Source: an uncultured Lachnospiraceae bacterium (lineage in GTDB: Bacteria > Bacillota > Clostridia > Lachnospirales > Lachnospiraceae). Taken from it: a stretch of DNA of 64,000 nucleotides. Made by a program: the position numbers and the translations under genes. Below, piece by piece: positions 60,939-64,000 of this stretch. Where the stretch lies: the NCBI GenBank assembly GCA_949878435.1, contig CATLAK010000001.1, positions 62,001 through 126,000 on the forward strand, in the 5' to 3' direction. The notes under the pieces are model-generated. The model made no database searches. It worked only from the letters and a program-made list of their open reading frames with translations, and was not told where the DNA came from. The first letter of the stretch is position 1, and each line of letters starts with the position of its first letter.

Positions 60939-62196
60939 CACTGTTTCCTGCCAAGTATCCGGTAGACCAGGCAATCTGTAGATTAAAACCGCCCGTTACC
61001 CCGTCTAAATCAAGTACTTCCCCGGCAAAGTAAAGTCCCTTTACCAGCTTTGATTCCATGGTAGACGGATTCACCTCTTTTACGCAAATCCCTCCCTGGG
61101 TTATGATTGCTTCCTGAAACCCTCTCGTCCCTGTAACGGTCAAGGTAAGATTTTTTAAACAATCTATCAAATTGTTTCTCTCCTTTTTCGTCACTTCGTT
61201 GACCTTTTTTTCCGGCGAAATACCTGAGAGCCGGATGATGATGGGAATCATCTTTGCCGGAAGCAGACCGTCTATGGCATTTTTAAACTGCCGATTCTTA
61301 TTTTCTTCAAAATCGCGCAAAATCCTCTTATCCAGCTGTTCTCTCGTCAAAGCCGGTTTCAAATCTATAATAAGCGGCACTTGCATGTCTGCATATTTTT
61401 TTACATAATAGCTGCTCGCGCTTAAAATCAGCGGTCCGCTTACCCCAAAATGGGTAAACAGCATCTCGCCGAATCCCTCATAGATCTTCTTCTTATCGCT
61501 TTTTAGCAAAACAGACACATTCTTAAGGGAAAGTCCCTGCAGCTCCATGCACCAGCTTTCTTTCACTGTAAATGGAACCAGCGCCGGCTTCACTTCCTTC
61601 ACTGTATGCCCCGCCGTTTCCGCAAACAAATAGCCATCCCCTGTAGCGCCTGTGGACGCATAGGACTTGCCTCCCGTCGCTAAAATCACTGCGTCCGCTT
61701 CCATTTTTCTTCCGTCTGAAAGCACCACGCCCTTCACGCTCCCCTTACGTGAAGCTTCTTCCGTGCTTTCTTTCTCCTGATTCTCTATCAAAAGCTCTTT
61801 CACACAGGTGTTCAGGCATACCTTTACATGCTCCCGCTCCATCCGCCCATTTAGCGCACCAATCACGTCGGAAGAATGATCTGATACCGGAAATACCCGC
61901 TCTCCGCGTTCCACTTTAAGCCGGCATCCGGCATTTTCAAAAAATGCCATAGCTGCCCTATTATCCATCTGATAAAAGGCACTATATAAAAACTTTCCAT
62001 TACTTATGACATTCTGAAAAAAATCCTCCGGCTCACAGGCATTGGTCAAATTACATCTTCCTTTCCCTGTGATATAGATTTTTTTCCCAGTTTTTTCATT
62101 TTTTTCAAGCAGCGTCACTTCCGCTCCTGCCCTTGCAGCGCTCACCGCCGCCATCATTCCGGCAGCGCCGCCGCCTACTACGATAATATGTTTCAT
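60919..62196 (-). CDS. HI0933/YhiN-family FAD-dependent oxidoreductase
   Basis: 425 residues. The FAD-binding GGGAAGMMAAVSAARAG and KTGKKIYITGKGRCNLTN blocks at the N-terminus, ATGGKSYASTGATGDGY in the middle, and GEVLDLDGVTGGFNLQIAWSTGYLAG at the end are all family signatures. Members have been called aminoacetone oxidase or BaiN-like; the true substrate is uncertain. In Clostridia this gene is often next to cmk-ispH-rpsA; here the ECF module is inserted between it and cmk on the opposite strand. Confidence 0.92.
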   Translation of the reverse strand: MKHIIVVGGGAAGMMAAVSAARAGAEVTLLEKNEKTGKKIYITGKGRCNLTNACEPEDFFQNVISNGKFLYSAFYQMDNRAAMAFFENAGCRLKVERGERVFPVSDHSSDVIGALNGRMEREHVKVCLNTCVKELLIENQEKESTEEASRKGSVKGVVLSDGRKMEADAVILATGGKSYASTGATGDGYLFAETAGHTVKEVKPALVPFTVKESWCMELQGLSLKNVSVLLKSDKKKIYEGFGEMLFTHFGVSGPLILSASSYYVKKYADMQVPLIIDLKPALTREQLDKRILRDFEENKNRQFKNAIDGLLPAKMIPIIIRLSGISPEKKVNEVTKKERNNLIDCLKNLTLTVTGTRGFQEAIITQGGICVKEVNPSTMESKLVKGLYFAGEVLDLDGVTGGFNLQIAWSTGYLAGNSAAGGTL

Positions 62197-62230
62197 ATTG
62201 TTATATTTTCCCGTTTAAAAATTACATCTG

Positions 62231-63157
62231 CTATTCATCAAGCTTCATCAGAGGATAATTCAGCATAGGTTCCTCATCTATAAAATTGATCTCGTCATTT
62301 AGATAAACCTGATAATTATTCCAAACCTCTTCAAGGGTCTCCAAATTGTTCTTAACTGTCTCCGGCTGCTTCATGCACAGCGCAACAACAAGCGCATTAA
62401 TCACGCTAAGCGGCGCTACAAGCGAATCCACGATAGAAACCATATCACTTTTTGCGAGAAGATTGCACGAAGAATAGAGATTCATGGGGGAATGGATACT
62501 GTCCGTTATGGTAATAACTTTGGCATTCCGGTCGTTGGCGAACTCCATTGCTTTGAGGGTTCTCATGGAATATCGGGGAAAGCTGATACCTATGATTGCA
62601 TCCTCCCCGCCAATTCTGATCATCTGCTCAAACATCTCCGTAACGCTTGTTGTTTTTACCAAAATGATGCCTCCACGAATCATATTTAAATAGAAATGCA
62701 GGAAATCCGCCAAAGGCTCACAGCTTCTGACCCCCACAAGATAGATGTTTTTTGCCTCCAAAATGATATCTACGGCAGCTTCAAACGCTGCTGCATCCAG
62801 ATTGACGATGGTATCCTTTATCTTTTCTATGTCTGAATTCAATACGGAATTCAGAATTTCCGACTGTGTGCTCTTTCCGTACTTCGCTCCCATCTTCTGT
62901 ACTGAATTTAGCTTATTCTTTACCCAGTCCTCCAAAGCATCCTGAAACTCCGGATACCCCTCGTACCCAAGTCCCGATGCAAACCGCACCACAGTGGACT
63001 CGCTGACCCCCACCGTTTCTCCAAGTTTTGCCGCCGTCATGAAGACTGCCTGCTCATAGTGATCCGAAATATATGCTGCAATCGCTTTATGCCCCTTGCT
63101 CATCTTCATATATTTGTCATTCATACGGGTAATAATATCGTGTTCCTGTATTTCCAT
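62231..63157 (-). CDS. MurR/RpiR-family transcriptional regulator
   Basis: 308 residues. N-terminal HTH_6 domain (VSESTVVRFASGLGYEGYPEFQ) and C-terminal SIS sugar-phosphate-binding domain (NIYLVGVRSCEPLADFLHFYLNM, IIGISFPRYSMRTLKAMEFA, KVITITDSIHSPM). The family controls sugar or amino-sugar metabolism; no such genes are adjacent, so the target is not evident. AGGAAGCAAGG precedes the ATG. It lies 51 bp after the tetR-family gene in the same direction. Confidence 0.92.
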   Translation of the reverse strand: MEIQEHDIITRMNDKYMKMSKGHKAIAAYISDHYEQAVFMTAAKLGETVGVSESTVVRFASGLGYEGYPEFQDALEDWVKNKLNSVQKMGAKYGKSTQSEILNSVLNSDIEKIKDTIVNLDAAAFEAAVDIILEAKNIYLVGVRSCEPLADFLHFYLNMIRGGIILVKTTSVTEMFEQMIRIGGEDAIIGISFPRYSMRTLKAMEFANDRNAKVITITDSIHSPMNLYSSCNLLAKSDMVSIVDSLVAPLSVINALVVALCMKQPETVKNNLETLEEVWNNYQVYLNDEINFIDEEPMLNYPLMKLDE

Positions 63158-63208
63158 CCTTGCTTCCTTCCAACTTATGTAAATATTTCACCTGTTATGT
63201 GAATCCTG

Positions 63209-63754
63209 CTATCTGAATGAATGATATACCTCTTTCAGCATCTGCATAGTCTCATCTTCAGACAAATCATAGTCTCCTGTAAGCGACATGCAGGCGGCGC
63301 CATGAATGAAAATCCACATTTTCATGAATAGTCCGCTGGCATTAGAACATCCCTGGGATGTGGCGGCATGTATTTCCCTGCTGACATAACCACCGTTACC
63401 GTTTACCAGATCATATAGGCTCCTTCCAAATCTTTCTGAAGACAAAAAGATAAATTCAAATATCCTTTTATGCTCCCCGGCAAATTTAATGTATGCCTGC
63501 CCCAGATTTACAAACGGGGTTACTGTCTGTCTTTGAAAGTCTTCGTAATATTCATGGAAGAAATCACACGCCCTGCCAAACAATTCTTCGATCAGTTCCT
63601 CCATATTCTTGTAGATACGGAAAATCGGCTGCGTGGAACAGTTGGCTTTCGCTGCCAGCTTTCGGGCTGTCACCTGCTCTATTCCGTCTTCTTGTAAGAT
63701 TGCAAACGCGGCTTTAATTAAATCCTCACGTGTTATTGATTCTTTTCTTGCCAT
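63209..63754 (-). CDS. TetR/AcrR-family transcriptional regulator
   Basis: 181 residues. N-terminal TetR helix-turn-helix (ITREDLIKAAFAILQEDGIE, TARKLAAKANCSTQPIFRIYKNMEEL) and a ligand-binding C-terminal helical domain. GGGAGGTAAG precedes the ATG. Promoter and palindrome ATAACATATGTTAT lie directly upstream (63775-63818), implying self-control. A divergent membrane-protein gene starts at 63910, so it may be the regulated target. Confidence 0.92.
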   Translation of the reverse strand: MARKESITREDLIKAAFAILQEDGIEQVTARKLAAKANCSTQPIFRIYKNMEELIEELFGRACDFFHEYYEDFQRQTVTPFVNLGQAYIKFAGEHKRIFEFIFLSSERFGRSLYDLVNGNGGYVSREIHAATSQGCSNASGLFMKMWIFIHGAACMSLTGDYDLSEDETMQMLKEVYHSFR

Positions 63755-63774
63755 CCCACTCTTACCTCCCTAAT

Positions 63775-63788
63775 ATAACATATGTTAT
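63775..63788. promoter_or_regulatory. Probable operator of the TetR-family regulator
   Basis: A perfect 14-bp palindrome ATAACATATGTTAT, immediately beyond the -10 box of the tetR promoter, at the expected transcription start. Confidence 0.7.
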
Positions 63789-63789
63789 T

Positions 63790-63818
63790 AGTTTACAGCG
63801 GATTCCACATTATGTCAA
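63790..63818 (-). promoter_or_regulatory. Promoter of the tetR-family gene
   Basis: TTGACA (63813-63818), a 17-bp spacer and TAAACT (63790-63795) on the minus strand. Confidence 0.7.
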
Positions 63819-63853
63819 CAACAAATGACATTTTTCGAGAATGGAAATAGAAA

Positions 63854-63882
63854 TTGCTTATAAAAAGGCGCCATGATATAAT
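63854..63882 (+). promoter_or_regulatory. Promoter of the right-edge gene
   Basis: TTGCTT (63854-63859), a 17-bp spacer and TATAAT (63877-63882), 27 bp before the start codon at 63910. Confidence 0.65.
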
Positions 63883-63909
63883 CAAATAATACTGCGGAGG
63901 AATATTTTG

Positions 63910-64000
63910 ATGAAATCTGAAAAAATGATTTTTATAAAAATAATTTGTATTATATTGATTTGCTGTACTATTCATGTTGCTTTTCTGGGTGCAATTATTT
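63910..64000 (+). CDS. N-terminus of a membrane or secreted protein (partial)
   Basis: 30 codons are in the window: MKSEKMIFIKI, then a continuous hydrophobic stretch (IICIILICCTIHVAFLGAII) typical of a first membrane helix or signal peptide. GCGGAGG precedes the ATG, with a consensus promoter upstream. It diverges from the tetR-family gene, the usual arrangement for a regulator and its efflux or envelope target. Function cannot be told from this fragment. Confidence 0.6.
   Translation, partial: MKSEKMIFIKIICIILICCTIHVAFLGAII

Noticed and set aside
1-64000. Insertion sequences, integrases, prophage, rRNA or tRNA genes
   Set aside because: No transposase or integrase motif, terminal repeats, tRNA-like cloverleaf with conserved TTC arm, or rRNA stretch was seen on either strand.

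Overview
The window comes from an anaerobic, low-to-moderate GC Gram-positive bacterium, most likely a member of the Lachnospiraceae (Clostridia). This rests on a clostridial-order Rnf complex (rnfCDGEAB), a T-box in front of pheST, a Re-type citrate synthase next to a eukaryote-like NADP isocitrate dehydrogenase, BspA-type leucine-rich surface proteins with a class B sortase, and the clostridial neighbourhood of a HI0933-family flavoprotein, cmk, ispH and rpsA. I see no rRNA, tRNA, CRISPR, IS element or prophage. Most genes are on the minus strand.

Layout. 1-3.4 kb: a citrate-to-2-oxoglutarate operon (Re-citrate synthase, GntR regulator, icd, which runs off the left edge) with a palindrome on its promoter. 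3.4-13.9 kb: a surface cassette of class B sortase, two large BspA/LRR proteins with matching TGD...HPKW sorting signals, and a subtilase. 14.1-15.3 kb: a Cys/Gly-rich small protein and two unknown genes. 15.4-22 kb: leuS, an unknown membrane protein and an EF-G-like GTPase. 22-24.2 kb: aroF-tyrA. 24.2-31 kb: a T-box-led pheS-pheT-aminopeptidase-queA-vanZ operon. 31-34.6 kb: a YihY protein, a SpoIID-like protein and a probable 6S RNA. 34.7-37.6 kb: an AT-rich BlaI/M56-sensor/SH3 module whose sensor is split by an in-frame amber codon. 37.7-41.2 kb: divergent pckA and Si-citrate synthase. 41.2-47 kb: a GGDEF regulator, thrC, a SleB-type hydrolase, an AP2/degenerate-HNH protein and a GH25 lysozyme. 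47-54.2 kb: apbE, an Fe-S aldo/keto reductase and the Rnf operon. 54.3-64 kb: a YprB-like exonuclease, then cheR-rpsA-ispH-cmk, an ECF sigma/anti-sigma pair with its own promoter, a HI0933-family flavoprotein, RpiR and TetR regulators, and the start of a membrane protein.

How the genes work together. Pyruvate/PEP-oxaloacetate-citrate-2-oxoglutarate carbon flow is represented by pckA, two unrelated citrate synthases and icd. Energy conservation is represented by Rnf, with a flavin transferase (ApbE) and a ferredoxin-like aldo/keto reductase beside it. Cell-envelope functions (sortase, LRR proteins, GH25, SleB, SpoIID, VanZ, M56 sensor) are scattered through the window. The observations most worth a second look are the AP2-HNH-AP2 protein that has lost its catalytic His, the amber-interrupted M56 sensor with a non-penicillin-binding sensor domain, the paired sorting signals of the LRR cassette, and the cysteine-rich tail on RnfE. 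All assignments come from reading motifs; no database search was run.
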